A DNA stretch of 64,000 bases from NCBI RefSeq assembly GCF_000379445.1, contig NZ_KB902241.1:1-64000 (forward strand). Reading direction: 5' to 3'. The position numbers and the translations under genes were made by a program. Shown one piece after another: positions 28,004 through 37,455 of this stretch. Numbering within the stretch: the first letter of the stretch is position 1; each line of letters starts with the position of its first letter. Source of the stretch: Fangia hongkongensis FSC776 = DSM 21703 (lineage in GTDB: Bacteria; Pseudomonadota; Gammaproteobacteria; Francisellales; Francisellaceae). The notes under the pieces were generated by a model, which saw only the letters and a list, made by a program, of their open reading frames with translations, did not search any database and was not told the origin of the DNA.

Positions 28004-28114
28004 TACATCATTGCGCATATTTCACTTCATTTCAAGGCATATTTACGTTAAAACTGTTCTACAGCTCTAAAAAATCGATGCACATTACAAATAACATATT
28101 AAAGAGGAATGCAC

Positions 28115-29581
28115 ATGCAAATCAAAAGTAATATCTTCGAAGTGAAAGAATACAATTTAGCCGGTAATCTTGAAACAATTGTTGCCGGTGGCAGAAACCT
28201 TTTTGACAAGCTGCCTGAAGCATTCTCTGGTGTTAAGAAAGTCGGTGTCATTGGTTGGGGCTCACAAGGCCCTGCACAAGCACAAAACCTAAAAGAGTCT
28301 TTAGAGGGAACAGACATTACTGTCAGCGTTGGCCTAAGAAAGAACTCCAGCTCATTTCATGAGGCTGAAAAGGCAGGATTCAGTGAGCAAGATGGCACAC
28401 TTGGAGAAATGTTCGATGTGATTGCTGAATCTGATCTCGCTATTATCCTTATTTCTGATGCTGCTGTTGCAAAACTCTACCCACAGATTTTTAATGCGCT
28501 AAAGCCAGGGGCAACTCTTGGTCTTTCACATGGCTTTTTAATTGGTTATCTACAAAATACCCACTATAGCATTCGTGATGATATCAACATCATTGCTATG
28601 TGTCCAAAAGGCATGGGACCTTCTGTTAGACGATTATATGAACAAGGAAAAACACAAAATGGCGCTGGAATTAATAGCAGCATTGGCGTCTATCAAGATG
28701 TTAATGGTAAAGCGACAGATTATGCCCTAGCATGGGCAATTGCATGTGGTGCACCATTTGTATTTCCAACTACCATGGAGATGGAGTATCGCTCTGACAT
28801 CTTTGGTGAGCGCGGCGTACTACTAGGCGGCGTACATGGTATTATCGAAGTTTTATATCGTCATTACACTGATAATGGTATGGATAAGGAAGAAGCTTTT
28901 AGAAGAACTGCTGAGTCTATTACAGGGCCTATCTCTAAAACCATTTCCACTGAAGGCATGAATAAAGTATATGACAACTTTGATGCCAAAGATAAAGAAA
29001 CCTTTGAAAATGCTTATAATGCCGCTTATCTACCACTTTTTGATATCTTGATGGAAATTTATGAAGAAGTTGAAAGCGGAAATGAAATACGCTCTGTGGT
29101 AATGGCTGGCGCCCGTCATGATCGCTTACCTATGGGTAAAATTGACGGCACGCCACTTTGGGAAGTAGGCAAGAAAGTTCGTGCTGAACGTGATCAGCAT
29201 CAAGAGATTATTGATCCGACTACAGCTGGCGTATATATTGCATGCATTATGGCTCAGGTTGATGTTCTTGCTGAAAAAGGACATGCTTATTCTGAAATTG
29301 TCAATGAATCCATTATTGAAGCGGTTGACTCTCTTAACCCTTATATGCATTTCAAGGGCGTCTCCCACATGGTTGATAATTGCTCAACTACAGCACGCTT
29401 AGGCTCACGCAAATGGGCGCCGCGCTTTGACTATAATCTCATGCAGCAAACTGTGCCTTATATTCATCAAAAGACACTTGCTAATGCACCTTTTGAGAAA
29501 TTCAAAACACACCCTGTACACCAAGCGCTAGCCACTTGCTCAACCTTAAGACCTTCTGTTGATATCAGCGTAGTTGCCTAA
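28115..29581 (+). CDS. ilvC: Ketol-acid reductoisomerase, plant-type class II
   Basis: A 488-residue KARI for valine/isoleucine synthesis: isomerises and reduces acetolactate with NADPH and magnesium. The sequence follows plant chloroplast KARI, not the E. coli form: VGVIGWGSQGPAQAQNL at the cofactor site, MCPKGMGPSVRRLYEQGK, GAGINSSIGVYQDVNGKATD, SDIFGERGVLLGGVHGI, DSLNPYMHFKGVSHMVDN, CSTTARLGSRKWAPRFDY and a C-terminal LRPSVDIS. The chosen ATG 28115 lies 7 nt after GAGG; the ATG at 28109 is too close. It diverges from ilvY. The plant similarity is from remembered sequences and should be tested by a tree. Confidence 0.95.
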   Translation: MQIKSNIFEVKEYNLAGNLETIVAGGRNLFDKLPEAFSGVKKVGVIGWGSQGPAQAQNLKESLEGTDITVSVGLRKNSSSFHEAEKAGFSEQDGTLGEMFDVIAESDLAIILISDAAVAKLYPQIFNALKPGATLGLSHGFLIGYLQNTHYSIRDDINIIAMCPKGMGPSVRRLYEQGKTQNGAGINSSIGVYQDVNGKATDYALAWAIACGAPFVFPTTMEMEYRSDIFGERGVLLGGVHGIIEVLYRHYTDNGMDKEEAFRRTAESITGPISKTISTEGMNKVYDNFDAKDKETFENAYNAAYLPLFDILMEIYEEVESGNEIRSVVMAGARHDRLPMGKIDGTPLWEVGKKVRAERDQHQEIIDPTTAGVYIACIMAQVDVLAEKGHAYSEIVNESIIEAVDSLNPYMHFKGVSHMVDNCSTTARLGSRKWAPRFDYNLMQQTVPYIHQKTLANAPFEKFKTHPVHQALATCSTLRPSVDISVVA

Positions 29582-29582
29582 A

Positions 29583-31184
29583 CTACCAGATTAATACCGC
29601 GGCAACAGCTGCCGCAAGCGCGCCTGCGCCAGCAGCAACAGCAGCGCCTGCTCCAGCACCTCCGCCGCCACCGCCACTACTATCACCACTAGCGGTGTTT
29701 GTCTCTTCTGTTTGTGGCGTCGTATTCTCTTCTGAGCTTTCCTCTGGCACTGCTGTCAGCGTTGCCAATCTTAATGCTTCTTGTGCATTAATAATGGTTG
29801 AACCAGACCAATTTGCTTGAGATAAAATACTTTGCACATAATCAACCGTTGCCGTTGGGCGTTTTGCATAAATCATTGCAACTATTCCCGAGATATGTGG
29901 CGCTGCCATTGAGGTACCTTGTTTGTAAGTATATGAGCACACATTTTCACTGGTACAACTTCCCGTGCTTAATATTGCCTCTGTGATATCAGTTGAAATA
30001 TTATCTCCACCTGGCGCTCTGACAACGAGACTTGTAACCGTCCAGCTCTCAGCATTATAATATGTGGAGTATGATGCTAAAGCTCCCGCTTGATTAGATG
30101 CCTCAACCACAACTGCATCAATATTTTGACAACCACCAGGGGCATCATTCCAAAGCTCATTGCCATCATTCCCAGCTGCAATAACCACTGTAACATTAAG
30201 TGCTGTCACCTGATTAATTGCATCAGAGAAAACATCACAATATGCTGGAAGCAAAACAGTTTTCCAATAGGATTCACTGGCCACTTCATTACCAAAACTA
30301 TCAAAACGAGAAGCCCCTAAACTTAGATTAATCACTTTGGCCGGGTTAGCGTTTTGTGTTAATCCAGATATTGATTGCAAAGTGGAATCAAAGATCCCTG
30401 CCGCCCATAGAATGCCATTATGTATCGAGGTTAAATGCCCACTTCCTCCATCATTTAATACCTTTACTGGCAGTATATTAATGTTATCAACTCCTCCTGC
30501 CACGCCTGTCACATTAGGGCCATTTGCCGCAGCAATGCCTGCAACATGCGTCCCATGATAAAAAGGGCCATTATCATATATATTAGAGGATACTGTTACA
30601 TCACCATCCCCATCAACATAGAAATAATAACTATCAGTAATGCTTTTTGATAAAATATCTGTTGGTGAGTACAACGCAAGACCAGAGTCCAAAACACCAA
30701 TATTTACCGTATTTTCATTCGTTGTCAAAAATGACCATGCATTGACGGCGTTTACACCTGAGCTACTACTATTATGAATATGCCAATGATCATCATAAAA
30801 TAAAACATTCTCTCCTGTTGTAAAGCTTGTAACTTTAGCTTCTTTTGGAATAACAAATGCAATGTTTTGATATTGCTGCTTCATTGTTCTTGCAGTATCA
30901 AATGCTTCTTTTGATGCACCATAATGCGCTGTAAAATGACTATTTGGTGAGATATTTTTAAGCTCTAATTGAATCACCTCAATATTTGAGGCAAGCTTTG
31001 TAACCTTTTTGGGAGAGTGGGAGAAAGCAGCGCCAGTTAATGAATGACTATAAGGAACAGCCTTATATTTTATATATAGATTTATATTCTCAGATTGACT
31101 TTGTGCAACCACACAATTTATAAGAAGAAAAACAATACCCAATGTGCAACTTTTTTTGCACCACCTAACGATCCACTTAACCAT
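29583..31184 (-). CDS. Secreted subtilisin-like serine protease (S8 family), paralog 2 with Gly/Ala-rich tail
   Basis: A 533-residue subtilase paralogous to the one at 21486. An N-terminal hydrophobic export signal (CTLGIVFLLINCVVA) precedes a propeptide-like segment. The triad is Asp166 (IGVLDSGLA), His210 (YHGTHVAGIA) and Ser425 (KQGTSMAAPH), with AAGNDG for the oxyanion hole. The C-terminus carries an acidic linker (PEESSEENTTPQTEETN), six glycines and a ~28-residue Ala/Gly/Val helix ending in LIW. The tail resembles a GlyGly-CTERM-like sorting anchor but lacks the basic last residues. The tail DNA is notably GC-rich for this window. AGGG precedes the ATG. Confidence 0.9.
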   Translation of the reverse strand: MVKWIVRWCKKSCTLGIVFLLINCVVAQSQSENINLYIKYKAVPYSHSLTGAAFSHSPKKVTKLASNIEVIQLELKNISPNSHFTAHYGASKEAFDTARTMKQQYQNIAFVIPKEAKVTSFTTGENVLFYDDHWHIHNSSSSGVNAVNAWSFLTTNENTVNIGVLDSGLALYSPTDILSKSITDSYYFYVDGDGDVTVSSNIYDNGPFYHGTHVAGIAAANGPNVTGVAGGVDNINILPVKVLNDGGSGHLTSIHNGILWAAGIFDSTLQSISGLTQNANPAKVINLSLGASRFDSFGNEVASESYWKTVLLPAYCDVFSDAINQVTALNVTVVIAAGNDGNELWNDAPGGCQNIDAVVVEASNQAGALASYSTYYNAESWTVTSLVVRAPGGDNISTDITEAILSTGSCTSENVCSYTYKQGTSMAAPHISGIVAMIYAKRPTATVDYVQSILSQANWSGSTIINAQEALRLATLTAVPEESSEENTTPQTEETNTASGDSSGGGGGGAGAGAAVAAGAGALAAAVAAVLIW

Positions 31185-31318
31185 AATATATACCCTAGCA
31201 CAGTTAGCCGCTGTATATTTTCAATAATTCCTTAGAGAAAATAATCCGTCTGTTTAAATATAAGTATATATAAAGATATTTTTTGAGCGAATCTGTTTAC
31301 TTTTAAAGCATTTATAGC

Positions 31319-32797
31319 TTATCGAGAAAATCGTTTATAAAGAAAGCTGGCAAAAAGAATCAAAATTAGTACGATAAAAGTAGCAAATGCAAAGGTGGTA
31401 ATGCCGCCAAAGACTTTATAATAGCCTTTTGCACTGTCAACCAAGAAATTCTGAGCACCATTAATCGCCTTTACACTTGTTAAAGTTGCAATCTCTGCTG
31501 CAGCGTAATTTGCAATCGCTCCAGTGAGTAGCATATAGGTTCCTGCCAAAAAGCCAACCGAGCCACCTGGATTTAACCGTGTGATTTCAGCTAAAGCGAC
31601 AGGGTCAACAAATAACTCGGCAAATCCAATAAGCAAAAGACCGCCAACAACCCACATCATTGACACATGCCCACCACTTTCTGCGGCAACTTTAGCGCCC
31701 ATCATAATAAGGAAAAAGCCAAGCATTAAAATGAAAATTCCAATTGTAATTTTCACCAGTGCACTTAAGCGAACACCTGCTTTGATCAGTAGATACCAAA
31801 GCTGTGACATAATCACCCCACCGATTAAAATAGCAAATGGATTAATAGACTGAAATGAAGCGGCAGGAATGTTAAAGCCTGCAAATTCTCTTAGTGTATT
31901 TCTCTCAATAAATAAACTAATTGAACTGCCACCTTGTTGATCAAATGCCCAAAAAATAAGGCCAAAAATCATAAAAAAGCAAATGGCTAAAAGCGCACGC
32001 TTATCCTCTTTATTTAAGCGTAAAAATAAAAAAAACAAAAAGTACAGACTCACCAAAACACAGACCAATAAAATCCAGCCTGCAAATAAATAATATAACG
32101 CCAGCGTGAAAAACAACGTGCAAAGTAATATGCCTGCGATAACAAACGGAAAAACGCGAAATGAGAAAAAGCCATCTTTTTTAAGTGCTTGCCACTCTGG
32201 TTGGTTACCGCGCTCAAAATGTGGGGTCCCCAATAAAAAGATTACAAGGCCAATCGCCATACCAATCGCTGCAAGCAAAAAACCATAGTGCCAACCCCAA
32301 ACTTGCGCGGCCCATGCCACAAAAATAGGCGCTAGAAATGCACCGATATTTCCCCCGACATACATCAAGGCAAATCCACTATCTCTTTTGGGGTGTGTTC
32401 TACTGTAGGCTGCACCTAAAAGACATGAAATATTGGTCTTAAAAAGACCATATCCACAAATAATCAGCGCAAGTCCAATGTAAAGACCATGGCCATCTAA
32501 ACCAAGCACGATATGTCCTGCCACCATTGTTGCTGCGCCCAATAAAGTTGCCCAGTAATAACCTAAATATCTATCAGCAATTGCGCCACCAATAATTGGT
32601 GTTACATAGACAAGTGCAGTGTATGCCCCATATAGTGCATAAGCCTGTGTATCACTAAAAAGAAGCTTTTGCGTTAAATAAAGCACCAAAAGTGCGCGCA
32701 TGCCGTAGTAACTGAAATACTCCCAAATATTAATCGCAATTGAATAATAAAGTGCCTTGGGGTGTTTTGTTTCATTTAGCGAAACAGTGTCCGTCAT
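31319..32797 (-). CDS. POT/PTR-family proton-dependent oligopeptide transporter
   Basis: A 492-residue protein with about 14 membrane segments. LYGAYTALVYVTPIIGGAIADRYLG is the PTR2 signature region, and FKTNISCLLGAAY and FALMYVGGNIGAFLAP are further family blocks. It should import di-/tripeptides with protons. The first-helix motif that normally reads ExxERFxYY is here N-I-W-E-Y-F-S-Y-Y, missing the first Glu and the Arg used in proton coupling. It may be a variant clade with altered coupling. A monocistronic unit between the protease and parC. Confidence 0.9.
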   Translation of the reverse strand: MTDTVSLNETKHPKALYYSIAINIWEYFSYYGMRALLVLYLTQKLLFSDTQAYALYGAYTALVYVTPIIGGAIADRYLGYYWATLLGAATMVAGHIVLGLDGHGLYIGLALIICGYGLFKTNISCLLGAAYSRTHPKRDSGFALMYVGGNIGAFLAPIFVAWAAQVWGWHYGFLLAAIGMAIGLVIFLLGTPHFERGNQPEWQALKKDGFFSFRVFPFVIAGILLCTLFFTLALYYLFAGWILLVCVLVSLYFLFFLFLRLNKEDKRALLAICFFMIFGLIFWAFDQQGGSSISLFIERNTLREFAGFNIPAASFQSINPFAILIGGVIMSQLWYLLIKAGVRLSALVKITIGIFILMLGFFLIMMGAKVAAESGGHVSMMWVVGGLLLIGFAELFVDPVALAEITRLNPGGSVGFLAGTYMLLTGAIANYAAAEIATLTSVKAINGAQNFLVDSAKGYYKVFGGITTFAFATFIVLILILFASFLYKRFSR

Positions 32798-32866
32798 AAT
32801 CGTTATCTATAAGTGTTATGATCTAAACATCATACTGAATCTGAAAAAAAAGAAAATGAAAACTGC

Positions 32867-35107
32867 TTAAGAAATTTCTAGGCTGTCAACGTTCTGATAG
32901 CCACGTGGCAACATTTTTCCACGTGAAGCTCGTTTGCCATGATAGTCCTCAATATCACTATAGCTTAGCTTCATATGCCTTTTGCCTGCATAGATAATCA
33001 GCGCATCGCTCTGATGAACACCTGCAATAAATTTAAATATCTCTCCTGTGGCAATATGACTTGGCATGTTGATAAAGCGATTGCCCTTTCCTTTGGATAA
33101 TACCGGCAGCTCATCAATATCTACACTGAGCATTCTTCCTTGATTTGAAATGCCAACTATTTTTATATTTTCATTCAATACGCCAAGATTAAACGGCGCC
33201 AACATCTTATCTTCCGCTAAATTGATAACCTGCTTACCCGAGCGATTTTTGCTGATAATGTCCTTTGATTGTGCGATAAACACATTTGCGGCACTTGATG
33301 CAAAGATAAAGCTATCTTCCTCAGAGGTAAAAGACAAAGCCACAATACTCTCATCAGCATCTAACTTCAAATGCCCTGTGATAGGCTCTCCTTGACTTCT
33401 TGCTGATGGCAGCTCACTACTTAATAATGAATAAGCCTTTCCCTTAGATGAAAAGAATAAACAGAGCTGATTGCTCTTACCTTGGCTTGAGTTAAAGTAG
33501 CTATCTCCTGCTTTATAGCTTAAACCTTTTGGATCAATATCATGCCCTTTTGCAACACGCACCCAGCCTTGCTTTGACATAATCACAGTGACACTTTCTA
33601 CAGGCTGTAAGTCACTTTCTTTTAATGCTTTGGCCTCAGGCCTTATAACGAGCTCAGAGCGTCTGTCATCGCCGTGTTTTTCTGCCACACTTTTAAGCTC
33701 TCTTTTAATCAAATTTTTCAGCTTTGTTGGGGAGTCTAGATAGGACATAATCTCATCACGCTCTTTTTCAAGCGCACTTTTCTCTTTTTTGATTTCTATC
33801 TCTTCTAGCTTGGCTAAATTTCTTAATCGCAAGTTAAGCACAGCTTCTGCTTGAGTATCTGTTAAAGAGAATCGTTCCTTTAATGCCTCTTTCGGTTCAT
33901 CTTCATAGCGAATAATATGAATCACCTCATCAATATTCAAATAGGCAATTAAAAATCCATCTAAAATATGTAACCGCTCAAGAATTTTATCAAGGCGAAA
34001 CTCAAGACGATTGGTTACAGTTTGAATCCGAAACTGAAGCCACTCAGTTAACACTTCAATTAGCGATTTCACTTGTGGTTTGCCATTTAATCCAATGATA
34101 TTTAAATTGACACGATAGTTTTTTTCAAGCTCAGTTGTAGCGAACAAATGACTCATTAAAAGCTCAGTATCAACACGGTTTGAACGTGGAACAAGAACAA
34201 TTCGGACCGGTTCATTATGATCAGATTCATCACGCACATCCATAAGCCATGGCAGTTTTTTCGCTTGCATCTGGGAGGCAATTTGCTCAATCACCTTAGC
34301 ACTTGACACATGGTGTGGCAAAGCACTAACGACTAAATTTCCTTCTTCTTTATGATACACCGCCCTTAATTTGATAGAACCTGTACCTGTTTCATATATT
34401 TTTTTTCTCTCTTCAACAGAGGTAATAATCTCAGCGCCTCCGGGATAGTCAGGCCCCGGGATATATTGCATTAACTCATCAAGATTATGCTCCTTAGTAG
34501 CTAATAGATATAAGCACCCGTCTATCACCTCATGCAAATTATGAGGTGGAATGTCGGTTGACATCCCAACGGCAATTCCCATACTGCCATTTAACAGCAC
34601 ATTTGGCACTTCAGCTGGCAATAATTTCGGCTCTTTTAAAGTTCCATCAAAATTAAGCCCCCATTCAACAGTCCCGAGCTTTAACTCGCTTAAAAGTACT
34701 TCTGCATATTTTGATAATCTTGACTCAGTATAACGCATTGCTGCAAAAGATTTCGGGTCATCCTGAGAACCCCAGTTACCCTGCCCATCAATCAATGGAT
34801 AGCGATAAGAGAAGTTCTGCGCCATCAGCACCATCGCCTCATAACAAGCACTATCACCATGCGGGTGATACTTACCAAGCACATCACCCACCGTCCGCGC
34901 TGATTTTTTATGCTTACTAAGTGCTGAGAGCCCAATCTCACTCATGGCATAAATAATGCGTCTTTGCACTGGTTTTAAGCCATCACCGATATGCGGCAAT
35001 GCCCGATCTAAAATCACATACATCGAGTAGTTTAAATAGGCTTTACGTGTAAACTCACTAATGGTCTGTTTTTCATTATTTTCAAATGACAGATTAATTT
35101 GATCCAT
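32867..35107 (-). CDS. parC: DNA topoisomerase IV subunit A
   Basis: A 746-residue ParC, the breakage-reunion subunit of the chromosome-decatenating topoisomerase. The active-site Tyr is at ~126 in [10 protein letters not shown]. The quinolone-determining stretch reads [12 protein letters not shown] with Ser86 and Glu90 in the positions equivalent to E. coli Ser80/Glu84, the susceptible state. [21 protein letters not shown] and a degenerate C-terminal domain without the GyrA box separate it from GyrA in this window. parE is not adjacent. Confidence 0.96.
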   Translation of the reverse strand: MDQINLSFENNEKQTISEFTRKAYLNYSMYVILDRALPHIGDGLKPVQRRIIYAMSEIGLSALSKHKKSARTVGDVLGKYHPHGDSACYEAMVLMAQNFSYRYPLIDGQGNWGSQDDPKSFAAMRYTESRLSKYAEVLLSELKLGTVEWGLNFDGTLKEPKLLPAEVPNVLLNGSMGIAVGMSTDIPPHNLHEVIDGCLYLLATKEHNLDELMQYIPGPDYPGGAEIITSVEERKKIYETGTGSIKLRAVYHKEEGNLVVSALPHHVSSAKVIEQIASQMQAKKLPWLMDVRDESDHNEPVRIVLVPRSNRVDTELLMSHLFATTELEKNYRVNLNIIGLNGKPQVKSLIEVLTEWLQFRIQTVTNRLEFRLDKILERLHILDGFLIAYLNIDEVIHIIRYEDEPKEALKERFSLTDTQAEAVLNLRLRNLAKLEEIEIKKEKSALEKERDEIMSYLDSPTKLKNLIKRELKSVAEKHGDDRRSELVIRPEAKALKESDLQPVESVTVIMSKQGWVRVAKGHDIDPKGLSYKAGDSYFNSSQGKSNQLCLFFSSKGKAYSLLSSELPSARSQGEPITGHLKLDADESIVALSFTSEEDSFIFASSAANVFIAQSKDIISKNRSGKQVINLAEDKMLAPFNLGVLNENIKIVGISNQGRMLSVDIDELPVLSKGKGNRFINMPSHIATGEIFKFIAGVHQSDALIIYAGKRHMKLSYSDIEDYHGKRASRGKMLPRGYQNVDSLEIS

Positions 35108-35258
35108 ATGCTATATCTTTAATGTCTGGTGATGGTTGTAATATAGATTTAATATCAATTATGATACGTATATATCTCATTATAACCTGAATTTAACATT
35201 AAAGAGCATAAATATTTTTGCTCAGTTCGGCACTAAGCTGTTTTCAATTAGTTTGAGA

Positions 35259-36113
35259 CTAAGCTGCTCCAGCACTTAGCATCATAGCTTCCCGCTCACG
35301 CTCACGCATTCGCCGTCTAATCTCTTGTTCAAGCGAGCCAGCTCCATGCCTTCTTTCATATACCTTCTCATCCTCTTTAGGTTTACGAAGCGCCTGTATT
35401 AGCTCCCCTCTACTCAACGCTGCACATTCATAAATTGGTCCACAAAGCCAAAATAAAGAAGTTGCCCCCTGTAATGGAAGCCTAAATAAACTTACTGCAT
35501 AACACTTCTCTTTACTCATACATAGATATATATCCGGTTTGCTACTTCCAGACAGTCCCCACTTGGTTGAAAATTGGATAAGATCACTAGGATCTACGGC
35601 GACACCGGGATTAAACCCCTGAACTTCCTGTGAAGCCACTTCTCCACTTGTAAGAAATGCACAAAACTTATCTTTCACCATGCGATTATCAATGGGGTTT
35701 GTAGCTGCAGTCCCAATATGTGCGCATGACCAATTATCGTAACCTGCAGCTTTAAAACGTACAATTTGGCAACCAGACATAGGCCCAGAAAGAACCCAAT
35801 CACCGCCATGGAGATTGTTATATTTAGCTGTTTCTCCAGGAATGTAATCCAGCCACTTAAAGACTTTCTCATCTTTAGAGGCAGCACGAGTAGCAATCAA
35901 ATAGAGTATCTGCAAAAGCTTCTTACAGCACCCATTATCCATCAGCACTGGGTAGTGATGATTTGTTGCAGGGGTGATAACGGCTGAAGACTCCGGATTA
36001 GAAGGCACAATTTCCCCACTTCTTATACTTCCAATATTATCCGCTTGCCCTATTTCTATTGCACCAGCATCCCAGTGATACACCCATCCTGTTTTAAAAA
36101 AATCCATACCCAT
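35259..36113 (-). CDS. Unknown protein with a CNF/BLF1-like Ser-Gly-Cys...His signature (possible deamidase effector)
   Basis: The 284-residue product matches no named protein I know. The segment GGDWVLSGPMSGCQIVRF (Cys115) followed 17 residues later by CAHIGTA (His132) resembles the L-S-G-C and His arrangement of CNF1 and Burkholderia BLF1 Gln-deamidases, which modify host GTPases or eIF4A. It has ten or more Cys, no export signal, and a charged C-terminal helix (EQEIRRRMREREREAMM). AAGGATAGA precedes ATG 36113. It is a lone gene between parC and carA. The fold assignment is inference from a short motif; a non-toxin deamidase-fold protein is the main alternative. Confidence 0.5.
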   Translation of the reverse strand: MGMDFFKTGWVYHWDAGAIEIGQADNIGSIRSGEIVPSNPESSAVITPATNHHYPVLMDNGCCKKLLQILYLIATRAASKDEKVFKWLDYIPGETAKYNNLHGGDWVLSGPMSGCQIVRFKAAGYDNWSCAHIGTAATNPIDNRMVKDKFCAFLTSGEVASQEVQGFNPGVAVDPSDLIQFSTKWGLSGSSKPDIYLCMSKEKCYAVSLFRLPLQGATSLFWLCGPIYECAALSRGELIQALRKPKEDEKVYERRHGAGSLEQEIRRRMREREREAMMLSAGAA

Positions 36114-36340
36114 TCTATCCTTATATTTAAATACAGTATTACAGTGCAGCCTAATGATTTATACTTGATGTCGTCTTCCTTAACCTTATTTTGACTTAAC
36201 TCAAACTAAGATAAGACTTCCTTTTCATTTGCTGTCCCTATTCGCTTGGCGATTTAGCTATACTAAATATGCATCATGCCTGCCAAAACGGAGGTTATTA
36301 TATACACTTTATTTAAATAATGTGAGGATTATTTATAACT
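36114..36340. other. Intergenic region between carA and the CNF-like gene
   Basis: This 227-bp AT-rich gap shows no gene. It follows the carA stop read leftward and contains the promoter of the leftward CNF-like gene. I see no clear terminator hairpin with a T-run. Confidence 0.4.
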
Positions 36341-37393
36341 TTATAGTTGCTCGACAAATCGATCAAAAAGCCATACGGTATCGACAGGACCGGGACCTGC
36401 CTCTGGGTGGAATTGTACAGAGGAGTAAGGCTTTGTCTTATGTTTCAAACCTTGCACTGTATTATCATTAAGGTTTCTAAACCACACCTCCCAATCTGTT
36501 GGAATACTTTGCTCATCAACAGCAAAGCCATGATTCTGCGAGGTCAAATAACTTCTGTCCGTTCCTTCTAATAAACAAGGATGATTCTGCGCACGATGGC
36601 CAAACTTTAACTTATAAGTTTTAGCCCCTATCGACATTCCCATAATCTGCGCCCCTAAGCAAATACCAAAGACTGGCTTTTCAGGATGTTGTTGCATTGA
36701 TTTCTGGAGAATATCCGCTGTTTTATTGCAGCGTAACGGATCGCCTGGGCCATTTGAAATAAAAACACCGTCATATTCCTCAGCAGTATAATCATAATCA
36801 TGTGGAACACGTTTAATACTAATATCATCATATGCACAAAGATAGCGCCAAATATTGGCCTTCATGCCACAGTCAACTGCAATGAGTTTTTTCTTACCCT
36901 TTCCAACCTCCAAAGGCTTATCAACACTTACCTCAGGGATTAAATCAAGTTCACTGATATCAGGGTAGCTCTTTGGCATATCTTTACCAATTACAATGGC
37001 GCCAGCAACAACACCGTGATGGCGCAGCACTTTTGTTAAGGCACGCGTATCGATATCAGCAATAATTGGCGTATTGTATTTCTGACACCAATCTTTAAGC
37101 GAGCTTTCACCTTGTGCTCTAGCGTAAAATGGCGCAAGCTCTGAAACAATAATACCCGCAGCATGAATGCGATCTGACTCCCAGTGATTTTGGCTTTCCA
37201 CACCATAATTACCAATCATTGGGTAGGTGAAGCAGACAATCTGTCCTTTATATGAAGGATCTGTCAGCACTTCTGTATAACCAACCATCCCCGTATTAAA
37301 TACGATTTCACCAAAATTAATTCCCTTAACCCAAGAAGGGGACTTCCCTTCAAATACTTCTCCTGTTTTTAAAACTAGCTTTGCCGGTACCAT
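36341..37393 (-). CDS. carA: Carbamoyl-phosphate synthase small (glutaminase) subunit
   Basis: A 350-residue CarA that supplies ammonia from glutamine to the CarB synthetase for pyrimidine and arginine synthesis. FEGKSPSWVKGINFGEIVFNTGMVGYTEVLTDPSY marks the N-terminal domain. In the glutaminase domain, FGICLGAQIMGM has the nucleophilic Cys, GHRAQNHP follows, and FHPEAGPGP has the catalytic His-Pro-Glu. It is ~30 residues shorter than E. coli CarA. ATG 37393 is chosen over the longer frame. carB is not adjacent, an unusual separation. Confidence 0.93.
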   Translation of the reverse strand: MVPAKLVLKTGEVFEGKSPSWVKGINFGEIVFNTGMVGYTEVLTDPSYKGQIVCFTYPMIGNYGVESQNHWESDRIHAAGIIVSELAPFYARAQGESSLKDWCQKYNTPIIADIDTRALTKVLRHHGVVAGAIVIGKDMPKSYPDISELDLIPEVSVDKPLEVGKGKKKLIAVDCGMKANIWRYLCAYDDISIKRVPHDYDYTAEEYDGVFISNGPGDPLRCNKTADILQKSMQQHPEKPVFGICLGAQIMGMSIGAKTYKLKFGHRAQNHPCLLEGTDRSYLTSQNHGFAVDEQSIPTDWEVWFRNLNDNTVQGLKHKTKPYSSVQFHPEAGPGPVDTVWLFDRFVEQL

Positions 37394-37455
37394 GAAAAAA
37401 ATCACTCTGTTGAAGTTGACCTATTCTAAAGTAAGGGCATCAAATTTGCAAATAT

